64,000 bases of DNA from Streptomyces akebiae (GTDB lineage: Bacteria > Actinomycetota > Actinomycetes > Streptomycetales > Streptomycetaceae): positions 62,001 through 126,000 of the forward strand of contig NZ_CP080647.1 in assembly GCF_019599145.1 (NCBI RefSeq), read 5' to 3'. The position numbers were made by a program, and so were the translations under genes. The first letter of the stretch is position 1, and the number at the start of each line of letters is the position of its first letter. Positions 46,313-55,688 of the stretch are shown piece after piece. The notes below the pieces were generated by a model. The model was not told the DNA's origin. It saw only the letters and a program-made list of their open reading frames with translations, and made no database searches.

Positions 46313-47203
46313 TCACATCGCGATGGGGCCGACGTCGGTGGCCGTCTGGGCAAGGGCGCGGATGGCGGGGCTGTCTGCGGTGGTGCGCCAGGTGAGCGCC
46401 CATGCGAGGGTGGGGGCGTCGTGGAGGGGCAGGAAGGCGATGCCGGGGGGCTTGTTGTAGCGCGCGGCGAGGTCTCCCAGTGGGTGGACGCAGCGTCCGG
46501 CCGCGACCAGGGAGAGGATCTCGTGGAAGGTCCGCGCGGCGGGCCCGCGGGGGATGCGGCGGCCGAGCGGGGTGCGGGTGGGGACCATGGAGGCGACCCA
46601 GTACTCGGGGGCTTCGGGCCCGAGGTCGACGACGTGGTTGTCGGCGAGGTCTTCCAGGGACGCGCTACCGCGTCGGGCGAGCGGATGGTCCGCCGCCACG
46701 GCCAGCACGCGGCCGCCGGTGAGCACGGTGGGCCCCACGGTGAGGTCGGGTTCGGCGACGGGCAGCCACAGCACGTGGGCGTCGTGCTCCCCACTGCGCA
46801 GAGCGGTGAAGGCGTCGGCGCCGTTGATCTCGCCGAACTGTATGTCGCTGCCGGGGTGGCGGTCGCGGAACGCGTCGACGAGGGGGCGAAGTTCGTGTCC
46901 GGCGTGACCGAAGACGCCCAACCGCAGGTTCCGGCGCGCGCCCTGGCCGGCCGCTTGGGCGCGGGCGAGTCCCGCGTGCAGGAGGTCGAGGGCCTGCTGG
47001 AGGTCCTCGCACAGGCGCCGACCGACGGGAGTCAGGGCCACACGGCGGCTGGTGCGGTCGAACAGGGCCACGCCGAGGCGGCGTTCCTGTCTGCTGATGG
47101 CCTGGCTGACGCGGGCCTGGGACACGTGCAGCCGTTCGGCGGTGCGGCCGAAGTGCAGCTCTTCGGCCAGCGTCAGGAAGATCTCGATGTCCCGCAGCTC
47201 CAT
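46313..47203 (-). CDS. LysR-family regulator
   Basis: 296 residues from ATG 47203, giving MELRDIEIFLTLAEELHFGR, a standard LysR HTH start (RVSQAISRQERRLGVALFDR follows). Longer upstream reading frames run through the divergent gene region and are rejected. It faces a SnoaL-like gene across a dyad at 47205-47222 and probably controls that gene and the NmrA-like gene behind it. Confidence 0.9.
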   Translation of the reverse strand: MELRDIEIFLTLAEELHFGRTAERLHVSQARVSQAISRQERRLGVALFDRTSRRVALTPVGRRLCEDLQQALDLLHAGLARAQAAGQGARRNLRLGVFGHAGHELRPLVDAFRDRHPGSDIQFGEINGADAFTALRSGEHDAHVLWLPVAEPDLTVGPTVLTGGRVLAVAADHPLARRGSASLEDLADNHVVDLGPEAPEYWVASMVPTRTPLGRRIPRGPAARTFHEILSLVAAGRCVHPLGDLAARYNKPPGIAFLPLHDAPTLAWALTWRTTADSPAIRALAQTATDVGPIAM

Positions 47204-47204
47204 A

Positions 47205-47222
47205 CATAACCCCCGCGTTATG
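47205..47222. promoter_or_regulatory. LysR-type operator dyad
   Basis: CATAAC-N6-GTTATG is a perfect inverted repeat, contains the T-N11-A LysR pattern, and begins right at the LysR start codon. It fits autoregulation and control of the divergent operon. Confidence 0.6.
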
Positions 47223-47338
47223 GATAGCTGAACGGACTCTACATTGTTCCGCCGCTGACCTGCGTCGATGCTGGACACACCACCCAGCGGGCAGGCAGCG
47301 GAGGCCTGTCCGACGTATCGATGAGGCAGGGACGTGTG

Positions 47339-47827
47339 ATGAGCGATATGCGGGCCGTCGTCGATCGCTTCGAGATCGAGGAGCTGCGCGCCGAGATCAC
47401 CGACGCCGTGATGATGCGGGATTTCGACCGCGTCTCCTCGCTGTTCACGCCCGACGGCGCCCTGCGATGGCCGCACATCGACAAGGAGTTCGTCGGCCGT
47501 GAGGCGATCCGCGCGGGAATCGAATGGGGGCAAGGGCTGTGGGAGTTCTTCGTGCAGAACAGCCATCCCGGAGTCGTCCGGCTCGACGGCGACACCGCGG
47601 TCGGACGCGTCCACGTCCAGGAGTTCGGGCGGATGCGGGACGGCGGCTCGCATCTGAACCACGCCGTCTATCACGACAGTTATCAGCGCACCTCCGACGG
47701 TTGGAGGTTCAGCGAACGCGTCTACGAGGTCAGGTACCTCGACTCCACCCCGCTTACGGGGTCGCCGCCCCCGGCGCGTGTCCCCGCTCTCCGTATGGAC
47801 CCGACTCAGCATCGAACGAAGGATTAA
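47339..47827 (+). CDS. SnoaL-like nuclear-transport-factor-2-fold protein
   Basis: 162 residues from ATG 47339 (AGGGA upstream; an ATG 6 codons earlier is possible). The DUF4440/SnoaL_4 pattern is visible: EIEELRAEITDAVMMRDFDR, LFTPDGALRWPH and DGWRFSERVYEVRYLD. Such proteins are small isomerases, dehydratases or ring hydroxylase-like partners. It is 5 bp before an NmrA-like gene, so the two form an operon. Confidence 0.85.
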   Translation: MSDMRAVVDRFEIEELRAEITDAVMMRDFDRVSSLFTPDGALRWPHIDKEFVGREAIRAGIEWGQGLWEFFVQNSHPGVVRLDGDTAVGRVHVQEFGRMRDGGSHLNHAVYHDSYQRTSDGWRFSERVYEVRYLDSTPLTGSPPPARVPALRMDPTQHRTKD

Positions 47828-47832
47828 GTGTC

Positions 47833-48675
47833 ATGATCATGATTACTGGAGCCCATGGCGTCGTAGGGCGTGCGGTGATGGATCTGCTGCTGCGGGAGGA
47901 CACGGGCATCGCCGCGGTCACGCGCGGTTCCGGATCAGCCGCGTTCCCGGAGGGCGTACGGGCCGTCAGCGGCGACTTGTATCACCCCCAGTGGATCGAG
48001 GCGGCGCTGGAAGGAGTGGAGGCCCTGCAGATCAGCCCGCGCGCCACCGGTCCGGGACTCGGCGAACTGCTGCGCATCGCCGTCAAGCAGGGCGTGCGGC
48101 GTGTGGTGCTGCTGTCGGCCACCACCGTGGAGTATCCGGCGGGAGAAGCCCGATTCGCCGCGCAGTTCCAGCACGCCGAGGACCTCGTCCGTGGCTCCGG
48201 CTTGGATTTCACGGTCCTGCGCCTGGCCGACTTCGCGGCCAACGCACTGGCCTGGGCGCCGCAGATCAGGTCCGGTGACGTCGTGCGCGGCGCGTACGGC
48301 CGGGCCACCACCTCACCCATCCACGAAGCCGACATCGCGGAAGTGGCCGCACGCGCCCTCCACGGCGGACTTCGGCCGGGGTCGACCCACACGCTGACCG
48401 GTCCGCAGCCACTGGACCAGGTCGCGAAGGTGCGCCTCATCGGTGCCGCTCTCGGCAGGGCACTGTCCTTCCAGGAGCTCCCACCGGAGCACATCCGCCA
48501 GGGCATGCTCGCGCAAGGGCTTCCCGAGGAGGTCCCCGACCGCCTGCTCGGCTCCCTGGCCGACTACGCCCACCGTCCAGGACCCACCACCGGCAGCGTC
48601 GAAGACCTGCTGGGCCGCCCCGCCCGCACCTTCGCCGACTGGGCCGACGACCACGCCGCCGCCCTCGGCGGCTGA
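47833..48675 (+). CDS. NmrA-like NAD(P)-binding protein (QOR2-type)
   Basis: 280 residues. A Rossmann start MIMITGAHGVVGRAVMDLLL with the GxxGxxG pattern; no catalytic Tyr-Lys pair is visible, as in NmrA/QOR2 proteins that sense NADP or reduce quinones. AAGGA precedes the ATG. It is co-transcribed with the SnoaL-like gene and probably under the LysR. The gap 48676-49010 after it holds no gene. Confidence 0.85.
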   Translation: MIMITGAHGVVGRAVMDLLLREDTGIAAVTRGSGSAAFPEGVRAVSGDLYHPQWIEAALEGVEALQISPRATGPGLGELLRIAVKQGVRRVVLLSATTVEYPAGEARFAAQFQHAEDLVRGSGLDFTVLRLADFAANALAWAPQIRSGDVVRGAYGRATTSPIHEADIAEVAARALHGGLRPGSTHTLTGPQPLDQVAKVRLIGAALGRALSFQELPPEHIRQGMLAQGLPEEVPDRLLGSLADYAHRPGPTTGSVEDLLGRPARTFADWADDHAAALGG

Positions 48676-48953
48676 GCACGGCCTCGTCCGACGTCGACCG
48701 CCCGAGCGTCGGTGAACGGGCGGCAGGATCGCCCACGGGCCTGCCGTGCCTGGGACGTGCCCCTGGCGCCCCCGTCGGTCCGCGACGTGACCCGCAGCGA
48801 CATCTCCCCTCGCCCTGTCGGTCCGGCGGGTTCGACGCCCAGACGGTGCCGAGCAACGCGGCCCATGTCGCCCGCCCGCTGAGCCGCTGCGCTGCCGGGG
48901 ACGTCCGGCGCGCCCCCCCAGGACACTCGGACACTCACACTGGCGAACTTGTT

Positions 48954-48968
48954 TTGCCGGACCGGCAA
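48954..48968. promoter_or_regulatory. Palindrome upstream of a methyltransferase gene
   Basis: TTGCCGGACCGGCAA is a perfect 7-bp-arm palindrome 43 bp before the start codon, in a local AT-richer patch. A repressor site is plausible; the cognate regulator is unknown. Confidence 0.4.
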
Positions 48969-49010
48969 CAACAGTGGCCGGTCCGGGAGGCGGTGGGCAA
49001 CGGTGGGCCC

Positions 49011-49691
49011 ATGACCGACAACACCGCAGTAGGAGCATCCGTGTCCGAGTTCCGTTCGCCTGAGGGCGGCTACACCGGCGACCCGGCGGTGCGTGCGGAG
49101 TGGGACAGCCGGTACGCCGAGCGGCAGCAGCTCTGGAGCGGCCGCCCCAACGGTGCACTCGTGGCCGAGACCGCCTCGCTCACCCCCGGACGCGTCCTCG
49201 ACGTCGGCTGCGGCGAGGGCGCGGACGCCCTCTGGCTCGCACGCCGCGGCTGGGACGTCACCGCGCTCGAAGTCTCGGGCGTGGCACTGCGACGCGCGGC
49301 CGGACACGCACGCGACGCCGGCCTCACCGTCCACTGGGTACACGCCGAACTCACGCGGGCAGCACTCCCGTCGGCCTCCTTCGACCTGGTCTCCGCGCAG
49401 TACCCAGCCCTGCTGCGCACCCCCGACGCCGCAGCCGAACAAGCACTGCTCGCCGCCGTCGCGCCCGGCGGGGTGCTGCTGCTCGTCCACCACGCCGGCA
49501 TGCAGACCCAGCAGACGCACGAGAGCGGCTTCGACCCGGCCGACTACGTCTGGCCCTCGATGGTCACCGAACTCCTCGACGACGACTGGGAGGTGGAGGT
49601 CGACGAGCAACGGCCCCGCCCGGCACCCGACGGCGGAGCGGGCGCGCACCACACCGACGACCTCGTGCTCCGCGTACGCCGACTGCGCTGA
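49011..49691 (+). CDS. Class I SAM-dependent methyltransferase
   Basis: 226 residues. Motif I is LDVGCGEGADALWLARRGW, followed by VTALEVS (motif II) and FDLVSAQYPALLR. The overall layout (ARGWDVTALE, HHAGMQ) is close to TehB/thiopurine-methyltransferase-like proteins. A GTG ten codons later is an alternative start. It stands alone behind a palindrome; the acceptor is unknown. Confidence 0.85.
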   Translation: MTDNTAVGASVSEFRSPEGGYTGDPAVRAEWDSRYAERQQLWSGRPNGALVAETASLTPGRVLDVGCGEGADALWLARRGWDVTALEVSGVALRRAAGHARDAGLTVHWVHAELTRAALPSASFDLVSAQYPALLRTPDAAAEQALLAAVAPGGVLLLVHHAGMQTQQTHESGFDPADYVWPSMVTELLDDDWEVEVDEQRPRPAPDGGAGAHHTDDLVLRVRRLR

Positions 49692-49805
49692 CCACATCCA
49701 GCACCGCGCCCTCGTGGACTCCCCCGGCGGCCGGTCCGCCGACGGAGTCCACGGCGCGGACGTCTCGCACCGCGGCGGCACACCGGGCGTGGGCATGAGC
49801 GGGGC

Positions 49806-50171
49806 CTACTCGTCGAGGTATCGGTGTCTGATGTCGGCCTGCGCGACGAAGAGTTGGCCGTCGCGGACCTGCCATTCGGTCGCCCCCTCGACTTCATGGC
49901 CGACCAGGAACAGGCCTTGGACGAGGTCTCCGTCCGCGTCGGACGCGGGGACCCGAGCCATCGCTCTGATCTGGTCGGCGAACCAGTCCAGGGCCGACTC
50001 GCGGATGTCGGCGCCGTAGAAGACGTAGTGGGTCCAGTTCATGTGCCGCCGCGGTGATCCCCATCCATGGGTGTAGTGGTTGTCGTCATGCCTGGCGATG
50101 ATCTCCTGGACGGCGGCGAGTTGTGTCTCGTCGCACTCCAGCCACCCTCTGATCGACACGTAGCTGCCCAT
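49806..50171 (-). CDS. Conserved hypothetical protein
   Basis: 121 residues with several Trp residues (SIRGWLECDE, NWTHYVFYGADIRE, WQVRDGQLFV). It looks like a small compact alpha/beta cytoplasmic protein and resembles a family I have seen in many Streptomyces genomes without a known role. GAGG precedes the ATG. It lies alone; no motif suggests an activity. Confidence 0.75.
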   Translation of the reverse strand: MGSYVSIRGWLECDETQLAAVQEIIARHDDNHYTHGWGSPRRHMNWTHYVFYGADIRESALDWFADQIRAMARVPASDADGDLVQGLFLVGHEVEGATEWQVRDGQLFVAQADIRHRYLDE

Positions 50172-50428
50172 GGGCCCGCCCCTCCCTCGTCCTCGGTTCC
50201 GACGTGACAGCCATCGGCAGACAGCGGCTCCGTCGATCCCCAGTCTCCGACAGCCGGCTGGCCCGACGTGCCCGCTGGCCGTCCCCGCACCCCGAGGGAC
50301 ACGCAGATCTCATCCGCGAGCGGACATACGGCGTCACCAACGCATGGGAGGTGCTTGCGCGGCCACGAGGACCGCGCAAGCCCGTCACCTGCCGCGCGAA
50401 GCCGTCTGCCCGGCGAACCGACTGACGG

Positions 50429-51406
50429 TCAGGACGACTGAGCGGTCTGGTAGAGGTTCTGAGCGTCGGTGCCGAAGTACGGCCCGTACATCCGGTTGGG
50501 CAGGAAGTTGTACTTGAAACTGTTCACAGACGACAGCAGGCCGGTGCCCGTGGACTCGTTGAACTGGGTGAACCAGGGGCCGCCGCTGGATCCGCCGGTC
50601 ATGTTGCAGTTCATGCCGTGGTCGTTGGAGAGCAGGAAGTCACGGTTGGTGGTTCCGCTGCAGTAGATGAACTTCTCCCCGTCGTACGGAGCGGCGGCGG
50701 GGAAGCCGAAGGCGTACATCGCCTGGTTGTAGCCGGTGTTGAAGGCCAGCCCCTGCCCGCCGACGACGTCCGTGAGCAGCTTGCCGTCCAGCGGGGCGAC
50801 GACGGCCGCGCCGATGTCGTAGTTGATGTCCTCGCTCGCGGTCCACTGCGGGGTCGCCAGTGTCTTCGTGGCACTCCACCTGCCGTACGGGGCCTGTCCG
50901 TCGTGGTAGCCGGGCACGAAGACCCAGTTGGTGTGCCAGGAGCCCTCCAGCTTCACGCAGTGCCCGGCGGTGATGACGGTGCTCTTGTTGGAGCTGGTGA
51001 CGGCGTTGCCGGAACACGAGGCCGTACGACCCTGGTAGGTGAAGAACACCCGTCCGGCCGTGGACACCACGGCTCCGCCACCGGTCCAGGGCCCACCGCT
51101 GTGGGGGAAGGCCAGCACTCCGGCCTCGTTCAGGGCGCCCGGGAGGGTCGGGGCGACGGTCCTCTCCTTGCCCTTGGCGAGGGAGGGGGACTTCACCTGG
51201 GTTCGGTCCACGGTCGGCAGGTCCAGCGGGGTGGCCTGGCGCATCCGTTCAGCGGTCCAGAACGAGGCGGGGTCGGCGGTGGCCGTGGCCGCGCCGGCGG
51301 GTGAGGCGAACACGCCGGTGGCGAGCAACGCGGCGGCGCCGAGCAGGGCGGCGAAAACGGGGCGGGACCTGCGCGGGGAGCGGGACGAGCGGCGTATGTC
51401 TCTCAC
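50429..51406 (-). CDS. Secreted trypsin-like serine protease
   Basis: 325 residues from GTG 51406 (GGAG upstream). A signal peptide (VRDIRRSSRSPRRSR, hydrophobic core, ASPAGA) and a pro-region precede the protease domain. The catalytic triad is His149 (TAGHC), Asp197 (YDIGA) and Ser274 (GGSSGGP). Two Cys pairs probably form disulfides. The fold resembles the extracellular V8/trypsin-like peptidases of Streptomyces. Transcribed alone. Confidence 0.9.
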   Translation of the reverse strand: MRDIRRSSRSPRRSRPVFAALLGAAALLATGVFASPAGAATATADPASFWTAERMRQATPLDLPTVDRTQVKSPSLAKGKERTVAPTLPGALNEAGVLAFPHSGGPWTGGGAVVSTAGRVFFTYQGRTASCSGNAVTSSNKSTVITAGHCVKLEGSWHTNWVFVPGYHDGQAPYGRWSATKTLATPQWTASEDINYDIGAAVVAPLDGKLLTDVVGGQGLAFNTGYNQAMYAFGFPAAAPYDGEKFIYCSGTTNRDFLLSNDHGMNCNMTGGSSGGPWFTQFNESTGTGLLSSVNSFKYNFLPNRMYGPYFGTDAQNLYQTAQSS

Positions 51407-51738
51407 ACGTACTCCTTGTGCGGTGGGGGACGAGGACGAACTCGCGCAACGCAGAGTGCCACCCCACCCGCGACTTGGACAGGTGCACGTCACAATGGGC
51501 GCGAAATCAACCCCTGGACCGATTCGGGCACGCATATGTGCGGTTCTTCAAGGGGTCCGGTGAGTTGCGCGGTTCGCGGGGTGACTGCGAAGTCCAACCC
51601 TCACGGGCCGCCGGTCGACCGCCCCTTGAACATCTCCGCGTCCTCGTGCGTATCTCTCGCTGCGTGCCGTGCCAGCCGCAACAGGTGTCCGCTCCTACCT
51701 ACCTGGAGGAACCACTCTCTACCCGACCGGGAGAACAC

Positions 51739-52440
51739 ATGCATGCGAACCGACACGCGGTACCCACGCGGACGTCGAGGCGGACCGTCACGATCATCGC
51801 GGCCGTGTGCGCCGTGATAGCCGCGGCCGTCATCGCGATCAGGGCGGGCAGTGAGGAAGCCTCAGCCAACCCGACCGTCGCGAGCCAGGCCCAGCACGCC
51901 GGCGGCCATGTCGCCAGTGGCGGCGCCGGACAGACGGCGACGGGCCAGAACGGCGCCGATCTGACCGTGACCGACGTGGACCGCGAGTTCCTCGCGAAGG
52001 TACGTCAGGCCGGCCTTTGGGAGATCCCCGCCGGCCGGCTCGCCCAGACCCACGCGTCCAGCGAGGCAGTCAAGCGGGCCGGTGACCATCTGATCGACGG
52101 GCACAGCAAACTCGACCAGCTCGTGCGCGAGGACGCCGAGATCCTCGGTGTGGAGATCCCCGACGAGGCCACCGAGGAACAGCAGCAGTGGGTCCGGAAT
52201 CTGGAGAACGCGCAGGGCGAGGAGTTCGACAAACTCTTCGCCAATGTCCTTCGCGCCTCGCACGGCAAGATCTTCGCCACGATCGGTGAGGTCCGGGCAG
52301 CGACCCAGAACGACCTCATCCGCCGCCACGCCCGTCAGGCCAACCAGACCGTCCTGGACCACATGGAGGTCCTGGAGGACACAGGGCTCGTCGACGCCTC
52401 CACCTTCCAGGAGGTCGAGGAGGACGTGGCCCCCAAATAG
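51739..52440 (+). CDS. DUF4142 ferritin-like secreted or membrane-anchored protein
   Basis: 233 residues. An N-terminal basic segment and membrane helix (VTIIAAVCAVIAAAVIAI) are followed by a low-complexity linker. The helical DUF4142 domain follows (DREFLAKVRQAGLWEIPAGR, ASSEAVKRAGDHLIDGHSKL, four-helix bundle). The function of DUF4142 is unknown; it is common in envelope proteins. GGGAG precedes the ATG. The 332-bp gap before it (51407-51738) holds divergent promoters I could not place with certainty. Confidence 0.87.
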   Translation: MHANRHAVPTRTSRRTVTIIAAVCAVIAAAVIAIRAGSEEASANPTVASQAQHAGGHVASGGAGQTATGQNGADLTVTDVDREFLAKVRQAGLWEIPAGRLAQTHASSEAVKRAGDHLIDGHSKLDQLVREDAEILGVEIPDEATEEQQQWVRNLENAQGEEFDKLFANVLRASHGKIFATIGEVRAATQNDLIRRHARQANQTVLDHMEVLEDTGLVDASTFQEVEEDVAPK

Positions 52441-52640
52441 GGGACACGGCGGCCGACCGTGCCGGCGTCGGAGAAGCAGCCGTTCACCGGCTGATGAGCG
52501 TGGGTCGACCGCTCACCCCTGCGCCTGAGCCGACCCACCTCGGCTCACCGCGGCTCACCCCACAGTCTCCTCGCACCCCCGCCCCGAAGAGGGGCACCGG
52601 AAAAGGCTGTGCGAACGGGCTGGACCCCTGGCGAGCATCT

Positions 52641-52653
52641 TTGCACTATGCAA
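52641..52653. promoter_or_regulatory. Palindrome before a MerR-like gene stub
   Basis: TTGCACTATGCAA is a perfect 5-bp-arm dyad. The overlapping ATG starts MIELGELSRRS, which reads like the first residues of a MerR-type HTH, then degenerates. The remainder of 52441-53126 holds no intact gene. Confidence 0.4.
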
Positions 52654-52809
52654 TGATTGAGCTGGGGGAGCTGAGCCGACGGTCGGCCGCTACCTGGCGC
52701 CCAGGAGTGACACCGGCACGGTTACGCGGCGGCAGCACGCCGACCGTCGGCAGAGCCCTCCCCGACGACCTCGCGGACGGTCATGCAGGCCGGCCCGATC
52801 CCTCCACCC

Positions 52810-52847
52810 GTCACGGCAGCGGGCCCGCGTTCGCCCGCTGCCGTGAC
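52810..52847. terminator. 14-bp perfect hairpin between convergent genes
   Basis: GTCACGGCAGCGGG (52810-52823) pairs with CCCGCTGCCGTGAC (52834-52847). A likely bidirectional terminator between the DUF4142 and TPR genes. Confidence 0.7.
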
Positions 52848-52850
52848 GAC

Positions 52851-52886
52851 TGGGGCCCCTGGGGCCTCTGGGGCCTCTGGGGCCTC
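52851..52886. repeat. Four 9-bp tandem repeats
   Basis: TGGGGCCYC is repeated four times head to tail immediately after the terminator hairpin. Confidence 0.85.
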
Positions 52887-53126
52887 CCGCGAGAACCGAC
52901 AGCTGATACAGCTGATATGTGCAGCATCTCGATGGCCAAGATCGCAGCCGCCGGGGTGTGGGACCCGCAGTGTGTGCTTCACGATGTCGGTCGGGCCCAC
53001 CTCAGGGTGAGGTACAGCAGCTCACAGACGTACACGCGGACCGCCGTCTGCCGACCGCGCGCGGCTGCGGCCGGCTCGGTACACGGCTCGCGACCTGATC
53101 TGCGGGTGTGAGGGGTGGGTACCGGT

Positions 53127-53558
53127 TCACTCGTTGTCGGGGAACTCGCCCGCGAACGCACCGGCCATCCGCAGCCAGGGCTCCGCCTCGCCTTGGCGTC
53201 CCTGGCGCTGCAGAGTGCGTCCGAGCATCAGATGGGCGTAGTGCTCCACCGGGTCGCGTTCGACGATCACCCGCAACTGGTCCTCTGCGCGCCGCAGTTG
53301 CGCGGAATGGTAGTAGGCACGGGCCAGCAGCAGCCGGGGGCCGGTCTGCTCCGGGACCTCCTCGACCACGTCGACGAGCAGCTTCGCGGCACCGATGTAG
53401 TCCCGCGCGCCGAACAGCAGTTGGGCGCGTTCCCAACGCTCGGCGGTGGTCTCCTCGTGCGGCACTCCGACGCCGTTGTCGAACAGGTGCAGCGCGCTGG
53501 CCCACCGGTCGGGCGCCACCCCGCCGGTGGCCGGGTACGTCTGGAAGTCGTCGGTCAT
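53127..53558 (-). CDS. Tetratricopeptide-repeat protein
   Basis: 143 residues with about two and a half TPR units (ARDYIGAAKLLVDVVEEVPE, AYYHSAQLRRAEDQLRVIVE, AHLMLGRTLQRQGRQGEAEP). GGAAGGGA precedes the ATG. Such small TPR proteins are scaffolds. It lies 197 bp downstream of a MarR gene on the same strand but is probably separately transcribed. Confidence 0.85.
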   Translation of the reverse strand: MTDDFQTYPATGGVAPDRWASALHLFDNGVGVPHEETTAERWERAQLLFGARDYIGAAKLLVDVVEEVPEQTGPRLLLARAYYHSAQLRRAEDQLRVIVERDPVEHYAHLMLGRTLQRQGRQGEAEPWLRMAGAFAGEFPDNE

Positions 53559-53755
53559 GGTCCCTTCCTCCCTTTCCCGGACGCGTCTTCACACGGTCCG
53601 GAGTGCGGCGTACCGCTGTCGAACGGCACGACGGACGCCACGTGCACACCGGCCAAGTGCCGGGAGCCCTTGTGCAGCACGTTCCCGCGTCTGGTTATTC
53701 CGCCCGCTCAGGTCGCTCGCCCATCTGCTCGCCCGCCGGCCCGCCGACCGCGAGA

Positions 53756-54214
53756 TCACTTCTCCAGTTGCTCGATCACGCGGTGGCACACGCGGGCGAG
53801 CGTCCGGAGCTCGTCCGGGGTGAGGAGGTCGATGAAGAGCCAACAGACCGTCTCCACATGGCGGGGCGCCGCCTCCGCGATCGCCGTGCGCCCCTCGGGG
53901 GTGATGACCACGGACGCGCCGCGGCCGCCCTTGAGGCACCCCTCCCGGCCGACCAGACCACGCTTCACCATGCGGGCGACCTGGTGCGACAACCGGCTCC
54001 GTTCCCACTCCACGCTCCTCGCCAGGTCCGGGGGGCGCAGACGGCCGCCGGGCGCGTCCACGAGATGGACGAGCACCCGGTAGTCGGCGGCGGACAAGCG
54101 GAACTCCGCCTGCAGGGCGCGGGAGAGCCGTCCGCCGAGCTTCTCCTGCATCCGGACGAAGCGACACCAGGCGTTCTGCTCCGCCGGGCCGCGCCAGGGT
54201 GGCGTATCGGTCAC
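53756..54214 (-). CDS. MarR-family regulator (first of two paralogues)
   Basis: 152 residues from GTG 54214 (GGGAG upstream). A winged helix-turn-helix is visible: LSAADYRVLVHLVDAPGGRL, LARSVEWERSRLSHQVARMV and VVITPEGR. It shares the layout of the MarR protein at 57262 (WERSRLSHQVARM versus WEKSRMSHHIARM). It is the last gene of the pirin-GNAT-MarR operon, and a matching operator lies upstream of pirin, so autoregulation is likely. Redox or electrophile sensing would fit its target genes, but the only Cys residues are scattered. Confidence 0.88.
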   Translation of the reverse strand: MTDTPPWRGPAEQNAWCRFVRMQEKLGGRLSRALQAEFRLSAADYRVLVHLVDAPGGRLRPPDLARSVEWERSRLSHQVARMVKRGLVGREGCLKGGRGASVVITPEGRTAIAEAAPRHVETVCWLFIDLLTPDELRTLARVCHRVIEQLEK

Positions 54215-54228
54215 TCGTGACTCCCTCG

Positions 54229-54567
54229 TCAGCGCGGTTCCCCCTCCAGCCAGTGCAGGACGTCGGGCGTCACCGGGTCGGCGATGTCGGCGAACTCGTC
54301 GTGCCGCTTGAGGTACGCGGCCACGTACGGGCAGACCGCCACGATCCGTTGCCCGGACTCGCGCACGTCGAGGAGCGCCCACCGGACCAGCTCGGCGCCA
54401 AGGCCCTGGCCGGTGAACGCCTCGTCGACCTCGGTGTGGAAGAAGACGCGTTGCGTGCCGCGGTCCCGGTAGGCCGTCAGCCCGACGCGTCGGCCGTCGA
54501 GACGTATCTCGTACAGCCGTTCGGCGTCCGCCCGCCGGACGATCCGGTCGACCGAGGGCTCACTCAT
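54229..54567 (-). CDS. GNAT-family N-acetyltransferase, small (YjdJ/NATD1-like)
   Basis: 112 residues containing the acetyl-CoA loop EAFTGQGLGAELVRWAL and the family end VCPYVAAYLKRH. This matches the short GCN5-related domain of YjdJ/NATD1-type proteins, whose substrates are mostly unknown. It lies 14 bp before the MarR gene and 21 bp after pirin, in one operon. Confidence 0.88.
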   Translation of the reverse strand: MSEPSVDRIVRRADAERLYEIRLDGRRVGLTAYRDRGTQRVFFHTEVDEAFTGQGLGAELVRWALLDVRESGQRIVAVCPYVAAYLKRHDEFADIADPVTPDVLHWLEGEPR

Positions 54568-54588
54568 GGGATGCCTTTCGTACGAAGG

Positions 54589-55575
54589 TCAGCGGCGCGG
54601 GGGGTTGGCGCGCGGCGCGATGACGGCGTTCGGCAGGGCGGGGGCCGGAAGACGGTGTCCGGGATGGCCCTCGACCTCGCCGAAACGGTCGGAACCCGCC
54701 TGCCACTCCTCCCGGGCCCGGACGATGTCCTCGTGGCTGCGGCCGATGAAGTTCCACCACATGACGATCTCCTCCCCGAAAGGAGGGCCGCCGAGCAGGA
54801 TCGTGCGCGCGGGGGCGTCCGACTCGTTCACCACGGTCAGGGTGTCCGCGCCACAGGGGACGTACCCGAGTTCCGCGGGCCGCAGCACTGTGTCGATCAG
54901 GCGGACGTCCCCGCTGTCCACGAGGAGCCCGTGCTCGAAGGCGGGGTCCACCGCGAGAGTGACGGACGCGTGCGGTTCGAGGACGATCTCGGCGCCGAGC
55001 AGCGGCGTGAAGGTCCGCACCGGCGACGTGCTGCCGGCGAGCGAGCCGAGGAAGACCTTGAGCTCGGCCCCGTCGACCCGCTCAAGGGCGGGCACGTGGT
55101 GCTGGAAGTCGCGAGCGGCGTTCCGGTGCTCCTCGGGCAACGCCACCCACAGCTGGACGCCGTGGATGACGGAGGCGTCCGGGGTGGAGACCTCCGAGTG
55201 GGCGATGCCGTGTCCGCCGGTCATGAGGTTCAGCTCGCCGGGCCGGACGAGGGCGTGCGTACCGAGGGTGTCGCGGTGTTCGATCTCGCCACTGAACAGC
55301 CAGCTCACCGTCTGCAGACCGGTGTGCGGATGCGGGGGTACGTCCATGCCCGCCGCACCGGCGTCGGCAGGGCCGTAGTGGTCGGCGAAGCACCAGGCCC
55401 CGATCAGTGTGCGGGCGCGCTGTGGCAGCGTCCGGCGTACACGCAGGGCGCGGGGCCCGCCCAGGGGCACGTCACGCGCCGACAGCACCTCGACCCGGGG
55501 CCCACGGGCCGAGGGGTCGCCGTCCACGGACGAACCGCACGCCAGTGCCGCGGGTTCCACTTCCACGTCGCTCAC
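54589..55575 (-). CDS. Pirin-family bicupin
   Basis: 328 residues from GTG 55575 (GGAGGGG upstream). The N-terminal cupin has the metal ligands His82 and His84 in PPHPHTGLQTV, and later HSE in GHGIAHSEVS; a second cupin (pirin_C) follows. Pirins are metal-dependent quercetinases or redox regulators. It is the first gene of the pirin-GNAT-MarR operon and is divergent from an AhpD-like gene with a shared operator. Confidence 0.92.
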   Translation of the reverse strand: MSDVEVEPAALACGSSVDGDPSARGPRVEVLSARDVPLGGPRALRVRRTLPQRARTLIGAWCFADHYGPADAGAAGMDVPPHPHTGLQTVSWLFSGEIEHRDTLGTHALVRPGELNLMTGGHGIAHSEVSTPDASVIHGVQLWVALPEEHRNAARDFQHHVPALERVDGAELKVFLGSLAGSTSPVRTFTPLLGAEIVLEPHASVTLAVDPAFEHGLLVDSGDVRLIDTVLRPAELGYVPCGADTLTVVNESDAPARTILLGGPPFGEEIVMWWNFIGRSHEDIVRAREEWQAGSDRFGEVEGHPGHRLPAPALPNAVIAPRANPPRR

Positions 55576-55596
55576 CGGGGATCCCCTCCAACGTTC

Positions 55597-55614
55597 TAGT
55601 TGTCACATCAACTA
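55597..55614. promoter_or_regulatory. MarR-type operator between pirin and the AhpD-like gene
   Basis: TAGTTGTCACATCAACTA has perfect TAGTTG/CAACTA arms. It matches GTTGA-N4-TCAAC with one change and touches the plus -10 TATGAT (55613-55618). First of five such boxes between here and 58442. Confidence 0.65.
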
Positions 55615-55688
55615 TGATGCCACGAGAGCGGACCGGCGGCTACAGCACGCAGAGGGCGTGCGACGCCGGCCCACCCGGGAGACGTGAA

